Source: JAZKDW01 sp040387375 (GTDB lineage Bacteria; Pseudomonadota; Gammaproteobacteria; Burkholderiales; Burkholderiaceae_D). Taken from it: 64,000 nt of DNA. Below, piece after piece: positions 41,018 through 49,504 of the stretch. Made by a program: the position numbers and the translations under genes. The notes under the pieces were generated by a model. The model was not told the origin of the DNA. It made no database searches and worked only from the letters and a program-made list of their open reading frames with translations. The stretch lies in the NCBI GenBank assembly GCA_040387375.1, contig JAZKDW010000018.1, positions 62,001-126,000 of the forward strand, written 5' to 3'. Within the stretch, counting starts at the first letter, position 1, and each line of letters starts with the position of its first letter.

Positions 41018-42097
41018 GTGAAAAGTTACGACGTCGTCGAGGCAGGCGCACCGCTCGAGGAGACAATCCGGATTACGCCGCAGCCAACCGGCAGTGAGGT
41101 CCTGCTGCGCGTGCTGGCAGCCGGGGTATGCCATACCGACCTGCATTTGTGGGATGGTTATTTCAATCTCGGCCACGGCAAGCGGCTGTCCCTGGCCGAC
41201 CGCGGCATCCGCCTGCCCCACACCCTGGGCCACGAGAATGTTGGCGAAGTCATGGCAATCGGCCCGGAAGTGACGGATGTGTCGATCGGCGACCGGCGTA
41301 TCCTCTATCCCTGGATAGGATGCCGCGCGTGCCGGGATTGCCGGTCAGGCGACGAGCAGTTGTGCACCGCGCCGCGCTTCGCGGGCGTATTCAAGCCCGG
41401 CGGCTTCAGCGACCACTTGCTGGTGCCGCATTCCCGCTACCTGTTCGACCTGGCTGCGCTGCGCCCTGAACAGGCGGCGCCTCTCGCATGCTCCGGGCTC
41501 ACGGCCTATAGCGCCTTGAAGAAGATTGAACCGGCGCTGCAAGACAACCCTGTCGTCATTATTGGCGCCGGCGGTCTCGGCCTGATGTGCCTCGCGCTGC
41601 TGACCGTGATGAAGTCCAGGGGCGCCATCGTGATCGAGACTGACAGTGCCAAGCGCGCGGCAGCGCTCGACCTGGGCGCCATTGCGGCCGTGGATGGCGC
41701 CGACGAAGCCGGGCTGCAGAAAATACTGGAATTGACGGACGGCGGCGCTGCCGCTGCGATCGATTTTGTCGGCTCGCCGCAGACGATGCAGACCGGACTG
41801 GATCTGCTCAGGAAGGGCGGCAGCCTGATCGTGGTCGGCATGTACGGCGGCGAACTGCCGTTGGCGATTCCGTCGCTTGTTCTGCGCTCACTGGCGATCC
41901 GGGGCTCCTATGTCGGCAGCCTCCAGGAAATGCGCGAGCTCGTTGGTTTGGTGCGCCAGTCCGGCTTGCCACCCTTCCCGGTCACCACCCGCCCCCTATC
42001 CGAGATCAACCAGGCGCTGAACGATCTGCGCGCCGGAAAAGTCATCGGCCGCTCGGTAATGCAACCCTACCCGCAATGCGGCAAGGCCGATGCCTGA
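41018..42097 (+). CDS. Zinc-dependent alcohol dehydrogenase
   Basis: A 359-residue medium-chain dehydrogenase: catalytic zinc in GVCHTDLHLWDGYF and GHENVGEV, four-Cys structural zinc in CRACRDCRSGDEQLC, NAD motif VIIGAGGLGLMCLALL. GTG 41018 gives the family-like start MKSYDVVEAG; GTG 41006 is an alternative. It opens an operon with a TRAP binding protein (overlap region 42090-42135) and a hydroxyacid dehydrogenase, under divergent IclR-type sites. Oxidation of a primary alcohol feeding the aldehyde dehydrogenase at 45306 is inferred. Confidence 0.87.
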   Translation: MKSYDVVEAGAPLEETIRITPQPTGSEVLLRVLAAGVCHTDLHLWDGYFNLGHGKRLSLADRGIRLPHTLGHENVGEVMAIGPEVTDVSIGDRRILYPWIGCRACRDCRSGDEQLCTAPRFAGVFKPGGFSDHLLVPHSRYLFDLAALRPEQAAPLACSGLTAYSALKKIEPALQDNPVVIIGAGGLGLMCLALLTVMKSRGAIVIETDSAKRAAALDLGAIAAVDGADEAGLQKILELTDGGAAAAIDFVGSPQTMQTGLDLLRKGGSLIVVGMYGGELPLAIPSLVLRSLAIRGSYVGSLQEMRELVGLVRQSGLPPFPVTTRPLSEINQALNDLRAGKVIGRSVMQPYPQCGKADA

Positions 42098-42134
42098 ACC
42101 AGAATCTTTCGCTGTTTATCCCCAAGGAGACAAA

Positions 42135-43220
42135 ATGGAACGTCGTTCATTCATAAAAAAAGCGGCCGTCGGCGCTGCGGCAGGTGCGATTGCCGCACCG
42201 GCACTGGCGCAAACGCAACCCACCTTCAACTGGCGGATGGCATCGAGCTTTCCCAAGTCGCTTGAAACCCTGTTCGGCACCGCGGAATTTTTCAGCAAGC
42301 GCCTGTCGCAATTAACAAACGGGAAATTCAACATCCGCCCCTTTGCCGGCGGTGAGATCGTTCCCCCATTTGAAGTCATGAACGCGGTGCAAAATGGCAC
42401 GGTAGAAATGGCGCACACTGTGTCGCAGTATTTTGCGGGCAAGGATGCGACCTTCTCCTTTGATTCCGGCCTGCCGTTCGGCTTGAATTCACGGCAGCAG
42501 ACTGCATGGGTCGAGCATGGCGGCGGAAAAGAATTGCTGCGCGAATTTTTCAAGGAATACGGAATCGTCAATTTCCTGGGCGGCAATACCGGAACGCAGA
42601 TGGGCGGCTTCTTCCGCAAGGAAATGAAGACGGTAAAGGATTTGCAAGGCTTGAAGTTCCGTATCGGCGGACTGGCCGGCCGCGCATTCGTGAAACTGGG
42701 TGCGGTGCCGCAACAGATTCCCGCGGGTGACGTCTACTCCGCGCTTGAAAAGGGCACGATCGACGCCGCTGAATTCGTCGGCCCTGCTGACGATGAAAAG
42801 CTGGGCTTCAGCCGAGTGGCGCCCTTTTATTATGCGCCGGGCTGGTGGGATGCCGGTCCACAGGTCTCGTTTTATGTGGGCATCAAGGAGTGGGAAAAGC
42901 TGCCGCCGGATTACAAGGCCGCGTTTGAATCTGCCAGCAGGGAAGCGCATTTGCTGATGCAGGCGCAATATGATGCGCGCAACCCCGCCGCCCTCGCCCG
43001 CATCCTGAAAAGCGGCGGCAAGCTGCGCATGTTTTCAAAAGAAATCATGGACGCCTGCTACAAGGCTTCCGAGGAAGTGCTGCAGGAAGAAGCCGGTAAG
43101 AATGCAAAATTCAAGGCGATGCTCGATCCCTGGCTGCGCTTCCGCCGTGACCAGAACCAGTGGTTCTCGGTCGCCGAAGCACCGATGCAGAACTACATGG
43201 CCAGCCGTAGCAACAAGTAA
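42135..43220 (+). CDS. TRAP transporter substrate-binding protein (DctP family), Tat-exported
   Basis: A 361-residue binding protein. MERRSFIKKAAVGAAAGAIA is a clear twin-arginine signal, followed by ALAQ. Family features are RMASSFPKSLETLFG, RPFAGGEIVPPFEVMNAVQNGTVEM and FRIGGLAGRAFVKLGAVPQQIPAGDVY. DctP proteins capture carboxylates, many of them 2-oxo or hydroxy acids. AAGGAGA lies before the ATG. No DctQ or DctM is present nearby, so its membrane partner must be elsewhere. Confidence 0.9.
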   Translation: MERRSFIKKAAVGAAAGAIAAPALAQTQPTFNWRMASSFPKSLETLFGTAEFFSKRLSQLTNGKFNIRPFAGGEIVPPFEVMNAVQNGTVEMAHTVSQYFAGKDATFSFDSGLPFGLNSRQQTAWVEHGGGKELLREFFKEYGIVNFLGGNTGTQMGGFFRKEMKTVKDLQGLKFRIGGLAGRAFVKLGAVPQQIPAGDVYSALEKGTIDAAEFVGPADDEKLGFSRVAPFYYAPGWWDAGPQVSFYVGIKEWEKLPPDYKAAFESASREAHLLMQAQYDARNPAALARILKSGGKLRMFSKEIMDACYKASEEVLQEEAGKNAKFKAMLDPWLRFRRDQNQWFSVAEAPMQNYMASRSNK

Positions 43221-43279
43221 GCACCTGGCGCTCGCCTTCCTGCCAGGGAGGTGAGCGCGGACTATTACCGGAGACGCTG

Positions 43280-44266
43280 TTGAAGCAAAAAATCCTCATC
43301 GCACGCGCAACCTTCCCCGACATTATCGACCGTCTGGAAGAATATTTTATTGTCGAACGCAACGTCACCGACGTGCGGTACACGCATGCGCAGCTGTGCG
43401 AAAAACTGCGCGACAAGAGCGGCGCCATCCTGATGGGCGGCGAACGCATCGATCAGGCGGTACTCGACGCGGCGCCCGAACTGAAGGCCGTATCCAACTG
43501 CGCCGCGGGCTATAACAACTTCGATCTCGACGCCCTCACCCGCGCTGGCGTGATTGCGACCAACACACCTTACGTGTCGAATGAAAGCGTAGCCGACATG
43601 GCATGGGCGCTAATGCTGGCGGCGTCGCGCAGGATAGTGGAAGCCGATGCGTTCGTCCGCAGCGATGCGTGGCAGGGATTTGCATACAACCTGTTCCTCG
43701 GGGTTGATTTGCACGGGTCCACACTGGGCATCATCGGCATGGGTGGCATCGGCCAGGCAATCGCGCGCCGTGCCACCGGCTTCGGCATGCGCACGCTTTA
43801 TTACAACCGCTCGCGCCTGCCGGCAAGCATCGAAGACGCATGCCATGCCACAGCGGCCAGCAAGGAAGACCTGCTGCGCGAGTCCGACCATGTGATTTTG
43901 ATGCTGCCGTACAGCGCGCAGGCGCATCACACCATCGGCGCGCCGGAACTGGCCCTGATGAAACGCACCGCGGTGCTGGTCAACATCGCGCGCGGCGGCA
44001 TCGTCGACGATGCTGCGCTGGCGCAGGCGCTGAGCGAGGGCAGAATTGCCGCAGCCGGACTGGATGTGGTTGAAGGTGAACCGCAGGTCCATCCGGCATT
44101 GAAAAAGCTGCCCAATGTCGTCCTGACGCCGCACATCGGCAGCGCGACCACCATGACCCGGCGCGCGCTGGCCAACCTGGCGGTCGACAACCTGATTGCG
44201 GCAATGGGCCACGGACCCAGCGCAGGCAATCCGCCGTCGATCCTGAATCCGGAAGTACTGAAGTAG
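43280..44266 (+). CDS. D-2-hydroxyacid dehydrogenase (glyoxylate/hydroxypyruvate reductase type)
   Basis: A 328-residue NAD(P)-dependent enzyme. Rossmann motif GIIGMGGIGQAIARRA, catalytic Arg in VNIARGGIVDD, Glu in DVVEGEP and His in LTPHIGSATTMTR. The start is TTG 43280 with CCGGAGA upstream. It could interconvert a 2-keto acid and a D-2-hydroxy acid in the pathway of this operon. It is convergent with the IclR gene, 18 bp apart. Confidence 0.87.
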   Translation: MKQKILIARATFPDIIDRLEEYFIVERNVTDVRYTHAQLCEKLRDKSGAILMGGERIDQAVLDAAPELKAVSNCAAGYNNFDLDALTRAGVIATNTPYVSNESVADMAWALMLAASRRIVEADAFVRSDAWQGFAYNLFLGVDLHGSTLGIIGMGGIGQAIARRATGFGMRTLYYNRSRLPASIEDACHATAASKEDLLRESDHVILMLPYSAQAHHTIGAPELALMKRTAVLVNIARGGIVDDAALAQALSEGRIAAAGLDVVEGEPQVHPALKKLPNVVLTPHIGSATTMTRRALANLAVDNLIAAMGHGPSAGNPPSILNPEVLK

Positions 44267-44284
44267 GAATGCCGGCGGGGTGTG

Positions 44285-45109
44285 TCAGGCGTCGCCGGCC
44301 TGCCCCCCCATGGCGAGCGACAGGGTGGCGGCGCATTCGCCCAGCAGCCGCTTCAGCTGTTCGCCTTTCGGCTGCAGCCGTTCGGTCGGGGCCGCGATGA
44401 CCAGGGCGGCGACCACGTGGCCGCCATGCGCGTAAATGGGAGTGGCAAAGGCGGCAACGCCGAGATGGGTGTCGTCGCAGGTCATGGAGAAACCGGTGCG
44501 CCGGATCTCGACCAGCATGTCACGAATGGCGCGCTTGTCGACCACGGTTTTTTTCGTGAACGCGACCGGCTTCAGGCGCTTGATATAGTGGGCCTGGTCC
44601 GCTGCCGGCATGAACGCGAGCAGCGCACGGCCGCCAGCCGAGGAATAAAGCGGCCTGCGTTCGCCGATCGATGCCATGAAGCGGATCGGATGATTGCTCT
44701 CGGCGCGTGCTACATACACCGCCTCGAGCTGATCATCGGTCAGGCAGGAAACAAAGACGGTCTCTCCGGATCTTTCCGCCAGCAGCCGCAGGAATGGCTG
44801 CGCGATCTGGGGCAACTGGCTGACTTCCGGGAATCGGGTCTGGGCCGCGATCAGCGTGCCGAGCACACGCGCCTCGTCGCCCAGCTGATAACGCATCCCG
44901 TCCAGCTTGACATAGCCGGTCTGGTGCAAGGCCCGCAGCAATGACAGCACACTCGTCTTCGGGGCTTCGAGCGCTACGCTCAGTTCCGACAAGGTCTGCC
45001 CCGCCGGCTGACGCGCAAGCAGTTGCAGTATCCCCAGGCTTCTTGCCGGCGAACGCGGCATGCCCGGATCGACGTCATCTTCAGTGCCACCCGTCGTTTG
45101 TCGTTTCAT
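44285..45109 (-). CDS. IclR-family transcription regulator
   Basis: A 274-residue regulator with an N-terminal winged HTH (ARSLGILQLLARQPAGQTLSELSVALEAPKTSVLSLLRAL) and the IclR effector domain (VYVARAESNHPIRFMASIGERRPLYSSAGGRALLAF, DDTHLGVAAFATPIYAHGGHVVAALVIAAPTERL). It is divergent from the aldehyde dehydrogenase, with motif sites in the shared gap and in other promoters of the region, so it is the best candidate for the local regulator. Confidence 0.9.
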   Translation of the reverse strand: MKRQTTGGTEDDVDPGMPRSPARSLGILQLLARQPAGQTLSELSVALEAPKTSVLSLLRALHQTGYVKLDGMRYQLGDEARVLGTLIAAQTRFPEVSQLPQIAQPFLRLLAERSGETVFVSCLTDDQLEAVYVARAESNHPIRFMASIGERRPLYSSAGGRALLAFMPAADQAHYIKRLKPVAFTKKTVVDKRAIRDMLVEIRRTGFSMTCDDTHLGVAAFATPIYAHGGHVVAALVIAAPTERLQPKGEQLKRLLGECAATLSLAMGGQAGDA

Positions 45110-45192
45110 TGGAGCCGGCCTTCACTTTTCATTGGACTGAACACATGTTACCTCACCGGCCTTTCCAATACCAGATGGCACGGCATTTAAAT

Positions 45193-45246
45193 GTACGCAT
45201 ATCGGAACATAATCATTTAGATTTCTAAATGCGAACATATCGGATA
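45193..45246. promoter_or_regulatory. IclR-type operator pair (sites D and E)
   Basis: Site D gtacgcatatcggaac (45193-45208) matches the GTnCnnATATnnGnAC pattern fully. Site E gcgaacatatcggata (45231-45246) matches only in part. They are 38 bp apart between the divergent IclR and aldehyde-dehydrogenase genes. Confidence 0.5.
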
Positions 45247-45305
45247 TACTTTGCAGCATCAGAAAGGCCGCATCACGACCCTTCCCAACGACTGGAGATC
45301 ACCTA

Positions 45306-46742
45306 GTGAACGACCACACGCCGGCACCACATTTGTTCATTGACGGAGAATGGATCAGCGGCCAATCGCGGGCATCGCAGCCGCTGCTCAACCCCGCAAC
45401 CGAGCAGGAGATCGGCCGCCTTCCGCATGCGACGCGCGATGACCTTGATGTCGCGCTGGCCTCGTCCGAACGCGCATTCAGGACCTGGAAAACGATCGCG
45501 CCCTACGACCGCGCCAAGATACTCAAGCGTGCCGCCGACCTGATCCGCGAGCGCGCCGAACCGATCGCCCGGAAAATAACGGAAGAACAAGGCAAGGCAA
45601 TCGGCGAGGCTCGCGGCGAAGTGCTGGGCGCGGCGGACACGTTCGAATGGTATGCGGAGGAAGGACGGCGCGCTTATGGCCGTGTGATTCCGTCGCGCGA
45701 GCAGGGGCACCGCTGGCTGGTGGTGAAGGAGCCGGTCGGACCGGTTGCGGCGTTCTCGCCCTGGAATTTTCCAGCCATGCTGTCGTCGCGCAAGATCGCG
45801 GCCGCGCTGGCGGCAGGATGCTCGTGCATCATCAAGCCGGCGGAGGAAACCCCGTCGGCGGCGCTGGCATTCGCAAAAGCGCTGCAGGACGCCGGCCTGC
45901 CCGATGGCGTGCTCAATGTCGTGTTTGGCGTTCCCGGCGACATATCGTCTTACCTGATCGCCTCGCCGGTCATCAAGAAGCTGACCTTTACCGGCTCCAC
46001 CGTGATCGGCAAACATCTGGCGCGCCTGGCGGCCGACGGCATGAAGAAAGCGACCTTCGAGCTTGGCGGACATTCGCCGGTCATCGTGTTCGACGACGTC
46101 GATGTACAGAAGGTGGTCCAGATCCTGATCACGGGGAAGTTCCGCAATGCGGGGCAGGTATGCATCGCCCCGACCCGCTTCTACGTACAGGAAGGAATTT
46201 ACGACCGCTTCGTACAAGCTTTCGCTGAAGCCTCGGATGCGCTCCGGGTGGGCAATGGCATGGATCCGGAAAGCCAGATGGGCGCAATGGCCAATCCGCG
46301 CCGCATTGAAGCGATGGAACGACTTGTTGCGAACGCCGACGACAAGGGTGCGAAGGTTCTGGCGGGCGGCCGCCGGGCCGCGGACAAGGGGCACTTCTGG
46401 CGGCCGACGCTGCTGGGGCGAGTGCCGAACGACGCGGCAGTGATGAACGAGGAACCATTCGGCCCGATCGCGATTGCCAATCCCTTTTCCACGCTCGAGG
46501 AAGCGGTCACGCAGGCGAACCGCCTGCCCTTCGGCCTGGCGTCCTATGCATTTACGGAATCGCAGAAGCGCTCGATCGCAGTGGCCAATGCGCTGGAATC
46601 CGGTGTGGTCGGCATTAACAATCTGACGGTCTCGATTGCTGAAGCGCCGTTTGGCGGCATCAAGGAGAGCGGCTACGGATCGGAAGCCGGCCAGGAAGGC
46701 CTGGAAGCATTCCTCAACACCAAGTTCATCAGCGAGATGTGA
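45306..46742 (+). CDS. NAD(P)-dependent aldehyde dehydrogenase (succinate-semialdehyde-type)
   Basis: A 478-residue aldehyde dehydrogenase. Cofactor-site motifs FSPWNFPAMLSSRK and FTGSTVIGKHL, active-site Glu in FELGGHSPVIVFDD, catalytic Cys in FRNAGQVCIAP, and the C-terminal FGGIKESGYGSEAG. It belongs to the GabD-like group, which also includes 2-oxoglutarate-semialdehyde and glycolaldehyde enzymes. GTG 45306 has GGAG about 10 bp upstream. It leads a three-gene operon with the tautomerase and FAD oxidase. Confidence 0.9.
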   Translation: MNDHTPAPHLFIDGEWISGQSRASQPLLNPATEQEIGRLPHATRDDLDVALASSERAFRTWKTIAPYDRAKILKRAADLIRERAEPIARKITEEQGKAIGEARGEVLGAADTFEWYAEEGRRAYGRVIPSREQGHRWLVVKEPVGPVAAFSPWNFPAMLSSRKIAAALAAGCSCIIKPAEETPSAALAFAKALQDAGLPDGVLNVVFGVPGDISSYLIASPVIKKLTFTGSTVIGKHLARLAADGMKKATFELGGHSPVIVFDDVDVQKVVQILITGKFRNAGQVCIAPTRFYVQEGIYDRFVQAFAEASDALRVGNGMDPESQMGAMANPRRIEAMERLVANADDKGAKVLAGGRRAADKGHFWRPTLLGRVPNDAAVMNEEPFGPIAIANPFSTLEEAVTQANRLPFGLASYAFTESQKRSIAVANALESGVVGINNLTVSIAEAPFGGIKESGYGSEAGQEGLEAFLNTKFISEM

Positions 46743-46761
46743 CCACAACCAAGGAGCTGCG

Positions 46762-46962
46762 ATGCCAATAATTGAAGTGACCCTTCTCGAAGGGCGGTCA
46801 AGAGAGACCAAGCAGAGATTGATCGACGCGCTCACCGATGCCGCCATCGAGGCGATCGGCGCGCCGCGCGACAGCGTACGGGTGATGATCTGGGAAATCC
46901 CGCCTGAAAACTTTGCGGTCGGGGGAGTGGTCAAGCCGCCGCCGAAAGATACGACGCCATGA
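46762..46962 (+). CDS. 4-oxalocrotonate tautomerase family protein
   Basis: A 66-residue tautomerase. The catalytic Pro1 follows the initiator Met (MPIIEVTLLEGRSRE), with helix LIDALTDAAIEAIGAP and VRVMIWEIPPENFAVGG. Such enzymes move enol/keto double bonds; the particular substrate is unknown. AAGGAG precedes the ATG. Its stop overlaps the FAD-oxidase start (ATGA). Confidence 0.88.
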   Translation: MPIIEVTLLEGRSRETKQRLIDALTDAAIEAIGAPRDSVRVMIWEIPPENFAVGGVVKPPPKDTTP

Positions 46963-48458
46963 AGATTTCGGACGACGGCCTGACTGGCGGCGCAACGCAA
47001 TTCGCCGCTGCCATTGAACGCATCAAGGACATTGTCGGCCCACTCGGCTGGGTTGACGATACAGACGCCGTGGCGCCCTATCTGCGGGAACAGCGCGGAC
47101 TGTATCAGGGGAACACCCTGCTGGTCGTGCGGCCGGCGTCGACGCAGGAGGTATCCGAGACCGTGCAGGCGTGTGCGCAGGCCGGCATCAAGGTCATCCC
47201 GCAAGGCGGCAACACCGGCTTGTGCGGCGCCGGGGTGCCGCCCGCGGACGGCCGCAACATCGTGCTGAGCATGAGCAGGATGCGGCGCGTCCGTGAAGTC
47301 GATGCGGACAATTTTTCCATTACAGTGGAAGCGGGTTGCGTGCTGGCGGAGATACAGCAGGAAGCCGACCGTCATGACCGCCTTTTTCCGCTGAGCCTGG
47401 GCGCCGAGGGCAGCTGCCAGATCGGCGGCAATCTGTCGACCAATGCCGGCGGCCTGCAGGTTCTGCGGTACGGCAACGCCAGGGATCTGACGCTGGGGCT
47501 GGAAGTGGTGCTGGCGGACGGCAGGATCCTGAACATCCTGCGCGCACTGCGCAAGGACAATACGGGTTACGACCTCAAGCAGTTGTTCATCGGCGCCGAG
47601 GGAACCCTGGGCATCATTACCGCCGCGACCCTGAAACTGTATCCGAAGCCGAGGGCGATCGCCACGGCCATCGTCGCCCTGCCTTCGGTCGATGCGGTCA
47701 TCGCGCTGCTGGCGCTTGCGCGCAGTGAAACCGCGGACCAGCTGACGGCGTTCGAAATGATTCCGCGCTTCGGGGTTGCCATTGCAGTGCGCAATGTAGC
47801 AGGCGTCACTGAACCGTTCACGCAGCTTTACCCGTGGTATGTGCTGATGGAAGTGTCGACCTCGGCGCCGAAGGGCAACCTGGATGAGGTGCTGGAGACG
47901 CTGCTGTCGGAAGGCGTCGAACGCGGGCTGATCATTGACGCCGCAATCGCCATGAATCAGCGCCAGCGCAGCGCATTCTGGAAGATCCGGGAAGGCATGG
48001 TCGAGGCGCAACGGGCCGAGGGACCATCGATGAAATATGACATATCGGTGCCGGTCACATCGATTGCGCGCTTCATCGAAGCGGCCTCATCGGCTGCGCT
48101 CGCCATGTTGCCGGACGTGCGTCCATTCGCATTCGGCCATTGCGGCGACGGCAATGTGCATTTTAATCTCAGCGCCCCCGCCAGTGGCGAGCACACCGCT
48201 TTTCTCGCCCTGGCGAAGCAGTTCGACAAAACCGTGTTCGATATCGTGCATGCGTTCGGCGGCTCGATCAGCGCCGAGCACGGCATCGGCCTGACCAAGC
48301 GCGAGATGATGGGCATCTACAAAACGCCAACCGAGCTGGAAGTCATGCAACGGATCAAGGCAGCGCTTGATCCCGCCATGCTATTCAATCCGGACAAGGT
48401 GTTACCCGCCAAGGTGAGCGGATATGGACACTTCATTGAGGCTGCGGATGATGCATGA
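46959..48458 (+). CDS. FAD-linked 2-hydroxyacid oxidase/dehydrogenase (GlcD/D2HGDH family)
   Basis: A 499-residue flavoprotein with the PCMH-type FAD domain (VVRPASTQEVSETVQACAQAG, GGNTGLCGAG, GSCQIGGNLSTNAGG) and the C-terminal part (FGHCGDGNVHFNLS, GSISAEHGIGLTKRE) of the glycolate oxidase GlcD, D-lactate and D-2-hydroxyglutarate dehydrogenase family. It oxidises a D-2-hydroxy acid to the 2-keto acid. With the upstream aldehyde dehydrogenase this gives alcohol to aldehyde to acid to keto acid, an inferred route. Confidence 0.9.
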   Translation: MKISDDGLTGGATQFAAAIERIKDIVGPLGWVDDTDAVAPYLREQRGLYQGNTLLVVRPASTQEVSETVQACAQAGIKVIPQGGNTGLCGAGVPPADGRNIVLSMSRMRRVREVDADNFSITVEAGCVLAEIQQEADRHDRLFPLSLGAEGSCQIGGNLSTNAGGLQVLRYGNARDLTLGLEVVLADGRILNILRALRKDNTGYDLKQLFIGAEGTLGIITAATLKLYPKPRAIATAIVALPSVDAVIALLALARSETADQLTAFEMIPRFGVAIAVRNVAGVTEPFTQLYPWYVLMEVSTSAPKGNLDEVLETLLSEGVERGLIIDAAIAMNQRQRSAFWKIREGMVEAQRAEGPSMKYDISVPVTSIARFIEAASSAALAMLPDVRPFAFGHCGDGNVHFNLSAPASGEHTAFLALAKQFDKTVFDIVHAFGGSISAEHGIGLTKREMMGIYKTPTELEVMQRIKAALDPAMLFNPDKVLPAKVSGYGHFIEAADDA

Positions 48459-48631
48459 CACCTCGATTGCCTGATTTTTTTGTCCGCGCCGCTATTTCTG
48501 GGCCATGGCCTTGCGTTGGTGCGGTCGTCGAATCAGCGAATCGCGTTAGCGATGTGCGTTTTTTCACCACAATGACCGGGCGGCATCCCAAGCCCATACC
48601 TCTGCGATAGATCGTAGATCGTTGAATCGAC

Positions 48632-48667
48632 AATACCCAAATTGGGTATTAACATGCCCATTATGGG
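48632..48667. promoter_or_regulatory. Palindromic candidate autoregulatory operator
   Basis: A perfect inverted repeat aatacccaa/ttgggtatt (48632-48640 and 48642-48650) is followed by cccat-t-atggg (48657-48667). Three tggGTAtt-like half sites overlap the translation start of the HTH-nucleotidyltransferase gene, as expected for autorepression of an antitoxin-type operon. Confidence 0.5.
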
Positions 48668-49304
48668 TATTTACACAGATGCATTGTTTTCAAAAACTCA
48701 ACAGCGTGTGCTGGCGGTGTTGTATGGTCAGTCAGATCGTTCGTTTTACGCCAATGAAATTATTGCGTTGGCGGCGTCGGGTTCAGGCGCGGTGCAACGG
48801 GAACTGAAGAAGCTGGAGGCCTCTGCCCTGGTGGCGGTGCAGCGGGTGGGTAATCAGAAACATTACCAGGCCAACCACGATGCGCCTATCTTTGAAGAAC
48901 TACGCGCGATTGTCCTGAAAACCTTCGGTGTGGCCGATGTGCTGCGCGCTGCGCTACAGCCGCTGTGGCCGCTGGTGGATCTGGCGTTTGTCTACGGTTC
49001 ATTGGCCAAGGGCACCGAGCATGCCGGCAGTGACGTTGATTTGGTGGTGATCGGGGCGCTGCCATCGAATGCACAACTGCTTGAAGCCCTGTTGCCGGCC
49101 CAAACGCAGCTGGGTCGCGTGGTGAACCCGACTCTCTATACGCCAGACGAGTTTGCGCAACGTATTCACGATGGCAAGTCATTCATCGTGCGGGTGCTGG
49201 AGCAGCCTAAAATCTTTGTCAAAGGATCAGCACATGACATTACCCGGCTCGGCAGCGCTGGAGAACCTGGCTCGCATCCGCAAATTAAAACCGGAACCTC
49301 CTGA
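48654..49304 (+). CDS. Winged-helix/nucleotidyltransferase fusion (MNT-type antitoxin-like)
   Basis: A 216-residue protein. Residues 1-95 form a winged helix (SKTQQRVLAVLYGQSDRSFYANEIIALAASGSGAVQRELKKLEASALV); residues 100-195 a minimal nucleotidyltransferase (FVYGSLAKGTEHAGSDVDLVVIG, with GS and DxD catalytic residues intact). Such genes pair with a HEPN partner, as here, and known MNT antitoxins inactivate HEPN toxins by AMPylation. Start ATG 48654 or 48663; both lie inside the palindromic operator, and neither has a Shine-Dalgarno. Overlaps the next frame. Confidence 0.8.
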   Translation: MPIMGIYTDALFSKTQQRVLAVLYGQSDRSFYANEIIALAASGSGAVQRELKKLEASALVAVQRVGNQKHYQANHDAPIFEELRAIVLKTFGVADVLRAALQPLWPLVDLAFVYGSLAKGTEHAGSDVDLVVIGALPSNAQLLEALLPAQTQLGRVVNPTLYTPDEFAQRIHDGKSFIVRVLEQPKIFVKGSAHDITRLGSAGEPGSHPQIKTGTS

Positions 49305-49428
49305 TGCACGGGAGCGGGCCGGTTTGTTGCGCTCGGCTACCGTCCGCCTGCAGGATTACAGACAATCGATCTTGCTGCTGCACAGGCGCTTGAAACCCCC
49401 TCATGATGGACAAGGAATGACGCTCTAA
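49234..49428 (+). pseudogene. Truncated HEPN-like partner of the nucleotidyltransferase
   Basis: The 64-codon frame starts with ATG 49234 (AAAGGATC upstream) and reads ALENLARIRKLKPEPPDARERAGLLRSATVRLQD, the usual start of HEPN proteins that follow such nucleotidyltransferase genes. It then departs into a short unrelated tail and stops, without the Rx4-6H segment that forms the RNase site. It is probably a decayed toxin gene, or a short stand-alone remnant. Confidence 0.6.
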
Positions 49429-49504
49429 TATCTCCCCGTTTCAGCTGGCCGGTTTTTTGCGTACAGCATCAATCCCGGCGGCGGATACAGATCGCCAAGC
49501 CCGG

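Noticed and set aside
45303..48011. 902-codon minus-strand frame opposite the aldehyde dehydrogenase and FAD oxidase
   Set aside because: High-GC shadow; the plus-strand genes have complete motifs and ribosome sites.
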